Source: Rhabditoides inermis (Eukaryota; Nematoda; Chromadorea; Rhabditida; Rhabditidae). Taken from it: a stretch of DNA of 64,000 bases. The number at the start of each line of letters is the position of its first letter. Positions within the stretch are counted from its first letter, which is position 1. A program made the translations under genes and the position numbers. The stretch spans positions 62,001 through 126,000 of the forward strand of contig CAWZYM010000076.1 in assembly GCA_963966185.1 (NCBI GenBank), given 5' to 3'. Shown here piece after piece: positions 13,974 through 27,419 of the stretch. The notes beneath the pieces are model-generated. The model was not told the origin of the DNA, did not search any database, and worked only from the letters and a program-made list of their open reading frames with translations.

Positions 13974-15780
13974 GTTAGCAGCTATTTACAGTTTTAACTT
14001 GCTCATTGTTGATGTTGCTGCTTTAATTATAAATCGTATGTTTTTGATCACGAATTAGTTTATAATGTGGTCTAGATTATAGAAAACCCAAGTTTTAATT
14101 GTATAACGAAATAAAAAAAGAAAACAGATACACACTGACTGGGATCGGCAGCAAATGCGAAAGCGAAGATGTTCAAGTAGAAAGGCGAGTTGAGGCCGTC
14201 TCCCACGCTGCGACGAGTGGTATACACCTAAGCTGGGTGCACCTATAAAAGTACAAATCACACGAATCTTAAAAAAGCTACTTAAATATAATACAAAAAC
14301 AACAACGGCGCCGATCGTCCACTAAAAAACATGGGGGGGGGGTTTGATCACAATAAAATGCGCAAAGAGTGCATGGTTTGCCGGCTACCGCCTGACTAGT
14401 GCGTAATTTGGTGCGGCGGATATGTTTCCTTCCGGGATTGTCTTGACTTTCTCTCAATGTGAAACAAACATTCGCAACGCATGTCTACATATCTGTGTGG
14501 TGGGACGGTTGGAGCGAGCCAATTTGTGCAAAAGGGGCGGGGAGTCGCGAACACGAGAGAGCGCAGAGAACGAGACGGCAGAGAGTCTTATTGAGGCAGT
14601 CAGGTTTACACGGACTGCGTTGCCAGAATCAACTATGCCCTCACTCCTCACACACTGATCCAAAAACCACGATATTGATTTATTGATTGCGACTATGTCG
14701 TTTCGCTCATTCTGCAGCACTAGGAGCAGTCGCTCTCGCGCGCCCAAATCGGTCAGTGACATTTGAATTAAAATGTACCTTCATTATGTATTTTTGATAT
14801 GAATTCTGTTCTTCCCATTTTCTGTCAAATCCACGCTCCTTTCTCCCGTCCCGTCATTAACAGTTGTTTTCCATTCTCTCACTACCATTCCTCCTTTTCG
14901 CGTTTTGTCATGCCACTCACTCTCCATTTGTATGCTTTCCCCTAATGTTTTCTTATCCTTTCGACAGTGCAGTTCCCTATGGATGATTCTTTGGCACAGT
15001 CTTTTCCTAATCCTTCCGAGTATGCATTGCCACTGCTGCACTTATTCCCAGCCTAACAAAGCGCCCCAATTCCATCCATAGTACCTCCTCGCCTGTCGGC
15101 TGGAGAGATTGACGATTTATGTATCTCTCTAGAGTACCGCCTTCTCTCCCTCTCTTGGAAAGCGACAACACACGCAATAAACAACCATACCACATTTCCA
15201 ATTAGCATCTCCGGACTTGCTATGGCCAAAAACGAGAGCTTTGTGAGGTATACCATAGGCATGTTGACAGTGACAGAATAAGAGGAAGATAAATGGATGG
15301 CTTTGCGAGGCTATCAGTGTGATGGATCCTCTGACCAACTCGAGCAGCGTCCGATGCATCATCACCTAAGCCTCGTCCTCCTCCCCCCCCCCCCCCTCTC
15401 CCTCTCTTTCTCTCTCTCTCACGCTCATGGTACCCTCCGAGCGACCAAAAACGACTTCATTGCAATGCCCTCGCGCACTTTTATTCACTTCCGAAATGCA
15501 CGCAATCTCACTTCCTCTCTGAATCGGCGCGAGTGAGGGGATAAGGCGCCGTGGGTTCCAGAGAGGGAGAGAGAGAGAGAGAGAGAAAGAGAAGGAGAGA
15601 GAGTGTGGTTGTTTTTACAGTAGTACTTGTGGCAAGTGGCATCCCGCATCCTGTGTGTGAGTTGCTGGCTGATGTGAGTAGTGTGTGTTTGTGGAAAATA
15701 GGAGCGGAAGCAGTGGAGGCGTCAGCATTTTTATTGGCAACGTCGTGAATTGCGATTCGCATTCCGATGTCCACTCCCCG

Positions 15781-16122
15781 GAGGAGGAGGAGGAGGAGGA
15801 GGAGGAGGAGGAGGAGGAGGAGGAGGAGGAGGAGGAGGAGGAGGAGGAGGAGGAGGAGGAGGAGGAGGAGGAGGAGGAGGAGAGGAGGAGGAGGAGGAGG
15901 AGGAGGAGGAGGAGGAGGAGGAGGAGGAGGAGGAGGAGGAGGAGGAGGAGGAGGAGGAGGAGGAGGAGGAGGAGGAGGAGGAGGAGGAGGAGGAGGAGGA
16001 GGAGGAGGAGGAGGAGGAGGAGGAGGAGGAGGAGGAGGAGGAGGAGGAGGAGGAGGAGGAGGAGAGGAGGAGGAGGAGGAGGAGAGGAGGAGGAGGAGGA
16101 GGAGGAGGAGGAGGAGGAGGAG
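15781..16122. repeat. (GGA)n trinucleotide tract, about 340 bp
   Basis: More than 100 GGA triplets with only a few one-base slips (for example near 15,881, 16,064 and 16,084). The plus strand is pure purine. It is followed at 16,240 by (GA)n and at 16,380 by (CT)n. Long open frames here (poly-Glu, poly-Arg, poly-Gly) are artefacts of the repeat. Confidence 0.98.
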
Positions 16123-16235
16123 AAGGGAACGACTGTACTTGTGATGCTTTGATTGACCGGCAAACTGCCGTTGCTAAAATGGGAGAGCAGCAGCCGATTG
16201 TGAATCAGAGTGATTATAAACAACACAATGAAGGC

Positions 16236-16285
<50 letters not shown>

Positions 16286-16376
16286 ACATACTTGTGTACA
16301 TCACTCACCGGCAATGGTATTGCAGTGCACCGAATCTCGTTGTCGTGTCCTCTTGTGTCTATAGCTATTCTCTCTT

Positions 16377-16422
<46 letters not shown>

Positions 16423-18137
16423 ATGTCATCATATTGGCTGCATATTCTCTGTAAAAGGGCGCATTCAACCCGGAGCCCCAGATTATTTCATTATTCCGCG
16501 TCCGCTCATTCACACTCACACGTGAACCACAGATTGTAGCGGCTCTCTCTCTCTCCTCCCTTTCTTTTTCCCTCTTTCTCTCTCTCTCTCTCCCACTCCC
16601 CCCTTTCTTCCCCCTATCTCTCTCTCCCTCTTCCCTCTCTCTCTTTTTTATCGCGTTTCCGTATATAAGACTATATAAGTGTACAACTACATTTGGTGTT
16701 CCAATTCGAGGGAACTATGTGTCTCTTCTGGAAAAGAGAATAAACGATAGAGAAATAATAAGAAAGAGGAAGAGAGAGAGGAAGAGAGAAGAAGAGAGAG
16801 TGGAAGAGAGGTAGAAAGACGTGTAGATGGATACAGTACGCGAGACCCAGTCTCTTCAGCCCCACTTTCACTTTAATTGCCACAATTATGTGTTCACTTT
16901 CTGGGTTTTGTCGAGGTGAGCCGCCTCTGCGTCTCTGCCACCCCCGTCTGCGCACTCCCCGATAAGCACACACTCTCTTGTGCATAGTCATCTACACTCT
17001 GCGTGGTCGTCTGATCTGAGTACGTCGACAGTGGAAGACCGAACTAGGGAGGGAGGGAAGGAGGGAGAGAGAGAGATGGAGGAAGGGGGAGGGAGGGGGA
17101 GAGGGGGGAGGGGTAGTGTTGGAAGTCATGACATATCCCCTTGTATGATGGCAGCTGCTCCACACGCGTCTCTGCAATTAGATCTCCGACTCCCGCCCGC
17201 TTTTTCGCCTCTGTTTCACGGCATTTTAACGAGATTCGCGAATCTCGCAGCAGCCTCCCCTCCGGAAGCCCGCGCGACACGCGAATTATTCATAATTCCA
17301 TACTCATCACTGGCGGGGGCGGCGGGTGGATATAGGATAGGAGGATACGAGTTGCGGAGACTCGCTCCGATTATCTCACCAGGCATCCATTGCTACTGTG
17401 CGCGCATCACAATAAACGCATCCCGCGTGTGTCCCTTGCCCGTCGTTTTTCGCCGATTCTGTCCCGGGGGCCCGCCTCTCCTTTTCGGTCGATTATGATC
17501 GGTGGATGACACACCATTTGGAGAAGACGCCACGACTCACATCGATTCCCCCGGCGCCACTACTACTATCACCATCAGCTGATCACTACTATCACCCTCT
17601 ATCAGCTGATCAGCTGATTGTCTGTTATTGTGAGTATGCTGCGGCGGCGTGAGGTAATCGACACCCGACCATGGATCGTATACAGTATGCGCAAAACGGC
17701 AATGATGGTGAGATGTTGTTGTTTGTTGTTTGTTGATACGAGGAATATATGCGATAGCTATCTGACAATAGAGATGCTAGGCGGAAGGGCCGCTCTCGAT
17801 TGCTTGTTTCATAGCAGTGCATTAGGCGCGGCAGAGCTTTTTTCCACCGATCCTCTCTCGGAGACCGCCCTTCCTCCCACTCCCCCTTCCCACCTTACGC
17901 ATGGCTGAGAGAGAGAGAGTGTGTGAGGGAGGGAGAGAGAGGGGGGGGAGAGAGTTAATGATTCAGTGGGAGTCTTGGCTGCTTCCTTGTCTCCTGTCCT
18001 CCCTATGATCTTCTGATATAATCTTGACTTTCCTGGGGTCTCTAATTATATTTGTAGCGCGGCGCCCGATTGTATCTGTTATGATATGCCTCCGTGCTCG
18101 TTTCTTGCTCCATCGCGCTTTCTCCCTGCTCTCTTTC

Positions 18138-18228
18138 CCTGCTCCTTCTCCCCTGCTCCTGCTCCTTCTCCCCTGCTCCTGCTCCTTCTCCCCTGCTCCT
18201 GCTCCTTCTCCCCTGCTCCTGCTCCTTC
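18138..18228. repeat. Minisatellite, 20-bp CTCC-rich unit, about 4.5 copies
   Basis: The unit ctcctgctccttctcccctg recurs head to tail with almost no divergence. Confidence 0.9.
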
Positions 18229-18752
18229 TTCTCTTCTCCGCCGTCTGTTCCAATATGTCTGATTCCCATTTCCCAGATGCTAATCTCGCGATGATCGTTC
18301 GACCTAGTGTCTATTTTTAGCAACTGCTTCGATCAACAAATTCTCCTCGCCTGCTAATCCGCGCGTGTTCTTTTGTGTGCGCATGGATTCATGGATATCT
18401 ATTTCCGTGCGGCGGTGCTTCTATATTTGGGAGGCTAGATAAGGACTGGTGGTGGATCGATTGATAGCAACGGCAGCTCCCCCCCATTCTCCCCACGCCT
18501 CTACACACAGACGCTTTGTGCCACTCCGTCACTTACAAATCACGAACAATCGCATCATTCCGGCTATATCCGTATATGATGATGTTGGCTATATTCATAT
18601 CTCTTAAATCCGGGATGTGCTGAAGCGGATATCCCGGATATAAGTATATAAGAGATATATTGTGAGACTGTACATCCGGAACTCCGGAACAGCTGTAAGT
18701 CGTCTGTGTTGACAGTCGCTGTGTTTTTCGCAGAGCTTCAGAGGAGTTCCCA

Positions 18753-18784
<32 letters not shown>

Positions 18785-19521
18785 TCTGTTGCGCGGAAGG
18801 TGAGATCCCACCTGTTTGAGCTGCCGGATATGTCTGCGCCTCCCCTTTCCGCACTCTCTCTCGCCTGCTCCTCTCGTGTCTTCCATGTCGTTTTATCAAT
18901 GAGACCAGGTGCGAAATGAGAGTGAGCACACGCGGGTTGAATGAGTGCCGGGTTCAGCTGATTCCCCCTCCCCCTCCCTCTCTTCTAATCAAATCAGCCT
19001 TCGTCTCCCGGCTAGCCCTTCTTGCAATTAGCTATTGTGTGTGTTCTGGTGTTTCTCCCTCCCTCACAGACATAGCTACGTCGTGTTGTCTCTTCTGGTT
19101 AGCCGATCTTCGATGCACTTCTCCCCCCCCCCCTCCTCCTCCTCCTTCTCCTCCTTCTCGCATTAGCTCTCCATTGTGGCGCTGCGAACTCTTTCCATCC
19201 GTTCTCTCTTCAACTATCAACCCCTAATTGTCAGCTTTTTCTCACTTTTCTTTTTCCATTCTCGACTCCCGTTTTTTACTCTTGCAAATCTGCTTAGAAT
19301 GATCTGCGAATCTCTTGAAGGAAGCGAAGGCTCCCACGTAGTGGGAGAGAGAGAGAGAAAGAGAGAGAAAGAGAGAAAGAGAGAAAGAGAGAAAGAGAGA
19401 GAGAGTTGAGTGAGAGTGGTTTATTGTGCTCTTGTATCAGTGCCCTCTCCGCGTTGTATCATAATCATAATGCAATGTGAAGAATGTCAATGATTTCACT
19501 CCATGCTGTTCCCGGAGAAAG

Positions 19522-19571
<50 letters not shown>

Positions 19572-19572
19572 T

Positions 19573-19607
<35 letters not shown>

Positions 19608-19715
19608 CCTCTCCCGGTTTGCTGCCAATATCCACCCCATTTCGCCTCACAACACTTTCCGTTAGTTGTGAATTATTCTGCAGCTTCAACCCTTTAACTC
19701 GTTGGCTCAGCACAA

Positions 19716-19757
<42 letters not shown>

Positions 19758-20109
19758 TCCCCTCTCGTTTTTCTCTAAATGGTCATTCCCTCCGACTGTT
19801 TATATTATGACTCCTGCTTTGCCCTTTCCATCTTCCCGCCGCAGCTCTCACATCACTTCTCTCGCTTCTCATAAACTTGACTTCGCAAAGTGTAAAAAGA
19901 TTAGGTATGCATGAAAGTAGACCGTTTTGGTTTGACGGAGGGAACTCGAAGTTGCATGGAAGTAGCGACTCACAACATTGTGTTATGTTGATTGTTGGCA
20001 CTTCCGCGGACGGAAGTCGCCGACTGATTGCAGTCCAAGCTGTGACTTTAAAAACTTGCACGCCCTTGGTCCGTCTACTATCCTCTCTCTGTTGCAGTCT
20101 GCCTCCATT

Positions 20110-21969
20110 ATGCGAGACGCATCGGCTCTCGAGCCCCTCGCTGGCGCAGCCTGGAACTGCACCAAGACCAGAGAGTACTCGTGAGTTGTTTACGTTTACT
20201 TGTTGACTTGTTTGCTTGTTCACGTTGTTTACGTTGTTTGTTTGCAGGCAGGAGTTGCTGGAGGCTCTCGACTCTGCATCGGAGGAGGAGTCGTGGGCTC
20301 TGGTTGCGTGCCACGAAGACTCTCTCTATCCAGCATACTTCCAACACATCAATTCCGGCAGAGAACAGGTGAGCATTTTTTAATCTGATATCTGCTAGGT
20401 CATGTATCAATGTGCTCACATTAATTCGCATTTGTGCTGTTTTTTTCATATTTGCATTTTTCAGTTTGCCTTGGTATTTCTTATGTGTCTATGCATCGCG
20501 CAGACCCTCTTATCAGCAGTGCTCGGCGAATGGATTCTTCTAGGGGTGAGTGCAAGCCCCGCCCACCTAAGCCCCGCCTCTTTTAGGTCTTGCTGGTGAT
20601 TGACTGTTTCCTACTGGTGTGTCTACTCTTATACTACAAAGAAACGCTTCCCTTCAGAAGCAATGCCCACTTTATCAGTGGAGTCATCATTTTCTGTGCC
20701 ACTGTAAGTTCAAAAAGTATTTTATTTTAAAATTATCCAGAAACATGTTACATGTTCGTAGTCTGTTTCATGATATGAGTCTTCTGAATTATCTATTTCT
20801 GGATGACCACCTTTGCACACTCAGTCAGAGAAATATTTATGAAGTTTCTCGACGTTCCGTGAATCATTCGTCCGCGTAATACGTTCGTAAGTAAGTAGGC
20901 ATGTATTGACGTCGAAACATGACAGATGGAGAGAGAGAGAGAGAGAGAGAGAGAAGCGAGGGAGAAAGAGAAAAGACACATTTTCATGTATAGTAAGATA
21001 AGTAGTTTGCGTGTTAAGAATTAGCCAATGATGTTGGCATGATGATGAATGAAAAGAGGCATTGTTGCAAAAAAGAAAAGCATAGAATTTCGGAAAGCAA
21101 AAACAACAATTGACAGCTTATTGCCTATCCCACGTGACAAATCGAATCAGTTCTCAAATGGGGTAGTTTTTGCAAACGAAATCACGTTTGCAAAACATAA
21201 ACACGGAAAATCACGCAATGCTTGTATTGTTGCAGATTCTTCTGGCATCTTCTCCTTATGTGTGCCACTCGTCACTCACTGTACTCATACTATTCCTATG
21301 CTACACTCTCTTGCCTATTCCATTCATGCCCACTGTGAGTCAGAGAGGAGAGAGGAGAGGAGAGAGAAAGGAGAGAGGAGAGAGGAGAGAGGAGAGAGGA
21401 GAGAGATGAGAGAGATAGAGAAGAGATAGAGGAGAGAGAGAGGAGAGAGAGAGGAGAGAGAAAAGACGATCTTATAATAGGTACTCGCCGCTCTTGTGGT
21501 CACAGCAACAGGAATCGGCATTCAATTCATCAACGCACCCAGTGTCAGCATGGTAAACAAACAAGTAAACAAACAAGTAAACACGTCAACATTCCAGCTC
21601 TTATCCGATGCTCTGCTCTTCTTCGGAATCAACATGATCGGATTCTTTGTCTATTACCCAACCGAGCTCGTGCAGCGGTACGTTTCATTGATACGTTGCA
21701 CATACATAGTGATACGTTTCAAGGAAGACTTTCCGTGAGACGCGCAAATGCTATGAGAACAGGATGTTATTGGCAGAAGAGAACAAGCGACAAGAGGATA
21801 TCCTGTACTCAATTCTACCAAACCATATCGGTATCGATCGATTAGTTGAACTTCCGGTTATCGATCGGTTTTCAGCCACTGAAGTGAAACAGGACATTGA
21901 GGGAAAGAGGGAAGAGGGACAGAGGTTGTTCCACAAGATCTACATTCAGAAACACGAGCATGTCAGGTG

Positions 21970-22022
<53 letters not shown>

Positions 22023-22060
22023 CTCTCTCCTCTCTCTCTCCTCTCTCTCCTCTCTCTCTC

Positions 22061-22136
<76 letters not shown>

Positions 22137-22147
22137 CTCTCTCTCTC

Positions 22148-22202
<55 letters not shown>

Positions 22203-23498
22203 ATCTCTCAACCCTCCCTTCCAGCATCCTCTTCGCTGACATCTGTGGCTTCACCAACCTCGCCAGTGAGTGTACTGCCTCCGAGCTCGTGAAACTCTTG
22301 AATGAGCTGTTCGCTCGATTCGACGCTCTCGCATCCAGGAATCACTGCATGAAGATCAAGGTACGTTTCACCGAAACTTATAACCTCGGAACGTGTGGAA
22401 ACGTACAGATCCTGGGCGACTGCTACTACTGTGTGTCGGGTCTGCCAGAGCCGAGGGCGGACCACGCAGAGTGTGCTGTGCAGATGGGCATAGAGATGAT
22501 AGAGGCGATCAAGCTGGTGAGCACCTCTCTCTCTCTCTCTCTCTCTCCGCTCTATATCCACTCTCCCTCTATAGGTGCGCGAGATCACCGGAGTCAACGT
22601 CGACATGCGAGTGGGCATCCACTCTGGACGGTGAGTTTCACAGAATATGTTCTACGGTATCGATTTCCTATTCGATCCACTTCTTCTAACCCCATTCTTT
22701 AGTGTGCACTGCGGTGTGCTCGGCCTGAAGAAGTGGCAGTATGACGTGTGGTCCGATGACGTCACCCTCGCCAATCACATGGAATCTGGAGGCCTGCCCG
22801 GAAGAGTTCACATAACACAGGCAACGTATGATGCACTGGGAGGAGCCTATCAGGTGTGTTGTTGTTTGTTTACGTTGTTTATTGATGTTTGCAGGTGATC
22901 CCCGGCGAGGGCTCGACTCGATCCAAGTATCTCTCCGACCACAACGTCACCACGTATTTCGTCGTGGAAGACGAGGGCAGAGATGTGAGTCATCGTGTAA
23001 TATCCTCATCGTAGTGTACTATGTGCATGTTGTGCAGGTGCCGCACCAGCAGATCAACAACCGCCCGCATCTCAGCAAGGAAGCGAGGATGATCGGGCTG
23101 GGAGTGAACGGGAAGATCAGTCGGGCTAACGCATCGTTCCGGTGAGAGAAGAGTACTCATTCACAACGAACCACACGTTCAGTATTAAGACTTTATGTAG
23201 ATTAAACCTTTTGTGTTTTATCTCCATTGTTGTATTCTTCTCATAGTCAATCAATTAAACACACTACGGTTCAGTCGGATGTTGCCGTCGGAGACAAAGG
23301 AGAAGCCGCTGGAAGAACAGGTGGAGCAGAACCTGCGACAGTGCATAGAAGCCATCGACAGAAACCAGCTGAGGAAGCTCAACTGCGACAAGATCACACT
23401 GCGCTTCAGAAGCAAACCACTGGAGGCGAAGGTACGCCTCTCTTTCTCACACTCACTCTCTCACTATCTCACTCTCTCTCTCTCTCTCTCTCTCTTCA

Positions 23499-23536
<38 letters not shown>

Positions 23537-24164
23537 TCACATCAATACGTTTCAGTTCCTGTCAGTCAAAGAATCTGCTATCCTCGTGCAGACTGGGTGC
23601 TATTTGGTCGTCTTCCTTCTTGCCTGTATTGTCCTCACGCTCGGAGAATTGACGTTAGTCGATCATTGATTTATTGATTTATCAATTTATTTTAGTTCTA
23701 TGGTGATCAACATTGCCATGATCGTCACTATCCTCCTCCTTTTCGTCATGTCCGCAGCGTTTGTGGCGAGAACTGTCAAGGTATGAGAATGGTTACAGTT
23801 CCATGTTTCACGGGTGTCCGTTCAGAAATCCTCGAAAGCGAAGGAAGTATCGCACCTGCCGCGATTTCTGCGGATCTCTCTCGTCACTACCACTGTCATC
23901 ATATCCCATCTCGTCATTCTGTCCAGAGCATTTGTGAGTCAGAAGAGAGAGAGAGAGAGAGGGGGGGGAGTGACGTCATGCTTGCAGTCCTCTCTGTCCA
24001 CCTCCTGTTCGTTCACGTGTGGCGCGGAAGGCGGGGAGTTGGCTGGCTACTGTGAGGAGATCCCGGATGTCCAAGTCGAGCTCATCTTCGAGAGCCTCCT
24101 CCTCCTCTTCCTCGCCTCTTGCGTATTCCTCGCACTTCTCGCTATGACCAAGGTAAGTACGCGC

Positions 24165-24210
<46 letters not shown>

Positions 24211-25404
24211 CGCGTTATTGTTTACCTATTTAGATCGTGATGATCACTACCCTGTGTTTCACCGGTCTGTTCCTCCTCTGGATTCTACCTGCGACGGCGA
24301 TTCAGGTATGGATTTCGCGAAGAATTTTAAACCAACATAAAATCGAATTTTTAGAATCGTCAGTTTACTGTATGGATGGAAGCAAACCAATACCTACAGA
24401 ACTTCACCCTCTCCGATCAAGTCCACGTATACTGCACGCGAGTCTCTCTCTCTCTCTCTCTCCCTCTCTCTCTCTCCCTCTCTCTCTCTCCCTCCCTCTC
24501 TCTCCCTCTCTCTCCCTCCCTCCCCCCTCTCTCTACCCCTCTCTTGCAGTGAATACTCTCTCATCGATGATATGCGCATCTACTTCACTGTCATCACCAT
24601 ATTCGCCCTCGTCTTGATAGTGATGCAGACGAGGAGGTATGTTTACTTGTTTGTTCGTTTGTTTACTTGTTTACTCGAGATCCGAGCTCGTCTCCCGCTA
24701 CGATTTCCTCTGGAAGCTCACAGCACTCGAGGAGCAGATCGAAATGCGACACAAACACCAGGAGAACAGGTAGGAAGCTGAAAAATCAATATGAATCAAT
24801 ACCGATCGATATTGAGGCTGGTGCTCGAGAATGTTCTTCCCAAGGACATTGCGCGGTTCTTCATGGAGAATCGCGGGGAGCTGAGGGTGGGTTGCTGTCA
24901 ATGAAAGTGGGATCGATTATCGATTATTATTGATTGCAGGACAACAAGAAACTGTACAGCGAAGAGCGTCCGAATGCCTGTATCATGTTCGTCACTATCA
25001 CAGAGTTCAGGTGAGTGAGAGAAAGAGAGAGAGGGGGGGGGGGGGGGAGAGAGAGAGAGATGGGAGAGAGAGGAGGGGGATGGAGAAAGAGAAAGAGATA
25101 GAGGGATAGAGAGAAAGGAGATTCTCATTTCAGCAAGTTCTACGTGGAGTTGGACGGCAACAACGAGGGCGTCGAGTGTCTCCGCCTCCTCAACGAAATC
25201 ATATCCGACTTTGACGAGGTTTGATTTATCGATTTGATTGGTTGATTCATCGATTTCCAGGTTCTGGATATGGAAGAGTTCCAATGTATCGACAAGATCA
25301 AAACGATCACCACAACTTACATGGCTGCGAGTGGACTGCGAGGGAAGGTGAGGAGAGAGAGAGGGAGGGAGAGAGGGGGAGGGAGGGAGGGAGAGAGAGA
25401 GAGG

Positions 25405-25437
<33 letters not shown>

Positions 25438-25592
25438 GGAGAGAGAGGGGGGGAAGGGAAGGAATTTCCAGGTCGATGGCAACACGCACATCGTGGCGAT
25501 GGTGAAGTTCGCACTGCTTCTTCTCGAGAAAATCGACGACATCAACAAGCATTCGTTTAACAACTTCAACCTTCGAATCGGTCAGCATATAT

Positions 25593-25636
<44 letters not shown>

Positions 25637-26311
25637 TCCCTATCCCCCTCCCTTCCTCGCTCGCCCACTTTATTTCCTGGTGATTAGGCTGTTTGTTATG
25701 ATTAGAAATCGCGAACTAAGCAAACAACCCGATCAAACAGCGGTCAAGGAAGGTGTCAGAAAGGGGGGAGACAGGTCCGCACACTCAATCAACATCATCC
25801 ATGCACTGCACACTCGATACTAGTTCACCGTGTTCCTATAACATGACATGTCAGGGATCACCCCTCTTGATCACTTGATCAGCAGTACTAGTTGTCCGCT
25901 ATGACGTCATCATGGTATGTTCAGGCATCAACACGGGACCAGTGGTGGCTGGAGTGATCGGACTGAGAAAACCGCACTATGACATCTGGGGGAATGCGGT
26001 CAATGTGGCTAGTCGAATGGACAGCAGTGGAACACCTGGAAGGATACAGGTAGAGAGGGAGGGAGAGAGAGAGAGAGAGAGAGAGGGAGAAAGGGAGAGA
26101 GAGAGGGAGAGAGGGAGAGGGAGAGAGGAGAGAGAGAGGGAGAGAGAGAGAGGGAGAGAGAGGAGAGAGAGAGTCCTTCTAGATCACGGACGATGTGCGT
26201 TCTGAGCTCGAGGGAGAAGCAGACCTATCCTTCGAATGTCGCGGAGAAATCAACGTGAAGGGAAAGGGTCTCATGACCACATACTTTGTCACCCAGAAGG
26301 ACGCCTTCTGA
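20110..26311 (+). CDS. ADCY5/6-like: Transmembrane adenylyl cyclase, ADCY5/6-like
   Basis: Makes cAMP from ATP at the plasma membrane under G-protein control. The gene has over 20 exons. A first six-helix cassette ([23 protein letters not shown] and others) is followed by C1: [79 protein letters not shown] and NHMESGG. Both metal-binding Asp (FADI, LGDC) are present. C1b, a second helix cassette and C2 follow: [54 protein letters not shown] and AVNVASRM, ending [18 protein letters not shown] then TGA at 26,309. C2 keeps the ATP-contacting Lys, Asp, Asn and Arg. RVHCGVLG, NHME and [13 protein letters not shown] point to the 5/6 class. In C2 the usual GS of KTIGSTYMA is TT. Several introns are long (CT)n or (GA)n tracts. 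First certain ATG is 20,110, in an exon with an upstream acceptor, so the true start may be upstream. AATAAA signals follow at about 26,650-26,760. Confidence 0.93.
21967..22209. repeat. Intronic (CT)n tract in the adenylyl cyclase gene
   Basis: About 240 bp of CT with phased CCT interruptions form nearly the whole intron between the helical linker exon (ends CATGTCAG) and the first C1 catalytic exon. Similar tracts make up introns near 22,525, 23,470, 24,440, 25,020, 25,350, 25,595 and 26,060. Confidence 0.95.
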
Positions 26312-27340
26312 TTCGGCTGACGTCATCTGCACGTCTTCTGGAGCCCTCGCACGGCCTTACTCATCGAATCTCACATTCTCGGCTACTTTACTATACTCTG
26401 GCAATGTCAAAACGCGCAAAGAACACGGGTCAATTGCGGAACTTGCGAAAATTGTGTGTTTACACTACAAAATACACACTTGTGGTAGCGACTGTGATAT
26501 TGATTAGGTTATGGTATAGTCCTCGAGTAGTTACCATACAGTACCCCGAATAACAATTGCCTGTAGCCCCTCGACCCGGTATGTGGTATGTCGTCTTGAC
26601 AGCTTTATCTCCCACCCCCTTTTCACTGTGCCCTTCCCTCGTTCTCTTGAACTCTTTGTTTCGATAATGATAATAAAGTTATCATGCGTAGTTGTGAAGG
26701 AATTCTCGACCGGAAGCGACGGGCTCCGATCGGCTAGACAAGATAAAAAGCAAATAAATGATAGGTGCGAAGAGGAATGGAGTGATATTGAGAGGGACCT
26801 CTTAGCTATGATCTTGATCTAACGGACTATTCCAGAAATAGACACAATATTGAGAAATGTACGGGACTCATGATCACTTTATGTAAAATATAATTATGTA
26901 AGAAACAAGATATAATTATGTAAGAAACACGAAAACTTGATGCTTCCTACAGGCAACAAGAAAAAAAGATGTGTATAGAATCTACAATGATGATGTTGAA
27001 TGTTGATTAAACGACCACAACGATTCGTATGTACATCATTCGACAAGCCACATACCACACGAATAGCGAGTTTATCAGTGCGATTTTGTTTGTTTACAAT
27101 GATCGCAATCGTTCCGCCGACTGACTTGGGTACTGAGCTTCGTTGGAAGTGCTGAGATCTGGTTCGGATCTACAAAAATCACTCTGTGGCCAGATGTCTT
27201 TTGACATGTCAGTGTTGCTCGCTCGGTTATTTTCTTCGCCCCTCCCTCCCTCTCCCTCTCTCTCCTGTCCGGTCTGTCCAGGTGAGACTGCGCACCTGAC
27301 AGCTATCTGCCCCCAGGGCGAGAAAAAGCCACGCCCCTAG
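26312..27340. other. Intergenic: cyclase 3' UTR and Gly-rich gene promoter
   Basis: No further coding signal. Candidate polyadenylation signals (AATAAA) lie near 26,652 and 26,754. Confidence 0.4.
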
Positions 27341-27347
27341 TATATAA
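27341..27347 (+). promoter_or_regulatory. TATA box, promoter 1 of the Gly-rich protein gene
   Basis: TATATAA lies 79 bp before the first ATG (27,420) and fits a core promoter for the short first exon coding MK. Confidence 0.55.
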
Positions 27348-27419
27348 GCGATCCCAAGTGGTCTGAGAAATCATATCGACCCTCGGTCGAATTCATCTTA
27401 TCAACTCCAATCTTTCATT

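Larger units (their letters stand above)
13974..20097. other. Six-kb gene-free stretch dominated by purine/pyrimidine repeats
   Basis: Apart from the simple repeats listed separately, I find no exon with credible splice sites. If 13.65-13.97 kb belongs to the adenylyl cyclase gene, this is its giant first intron. Many (CT)n and (GA)n tracts occur (15,400, 16,230, 16,380, 18,760, 19,350, 19,530, 19,720), plus a 20-bp minisatellite at 18,138-18,228. Confidence 0.4.

Noticed and set aside
15615..16364. Long open frames of poly-Glu, poly-Arg, poly-Gly, poly-Leu and poly-Ser
   Set aside because: They exist in several frames on both strands purely because (GGA)n contains no stop codons.
21897..22292. 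Ser-Leu repeat open frames in many (CT)n tracts across the window
   Set aside because: Products of CT dinucleotide repeats, most of them inside introns with clear splice sites.
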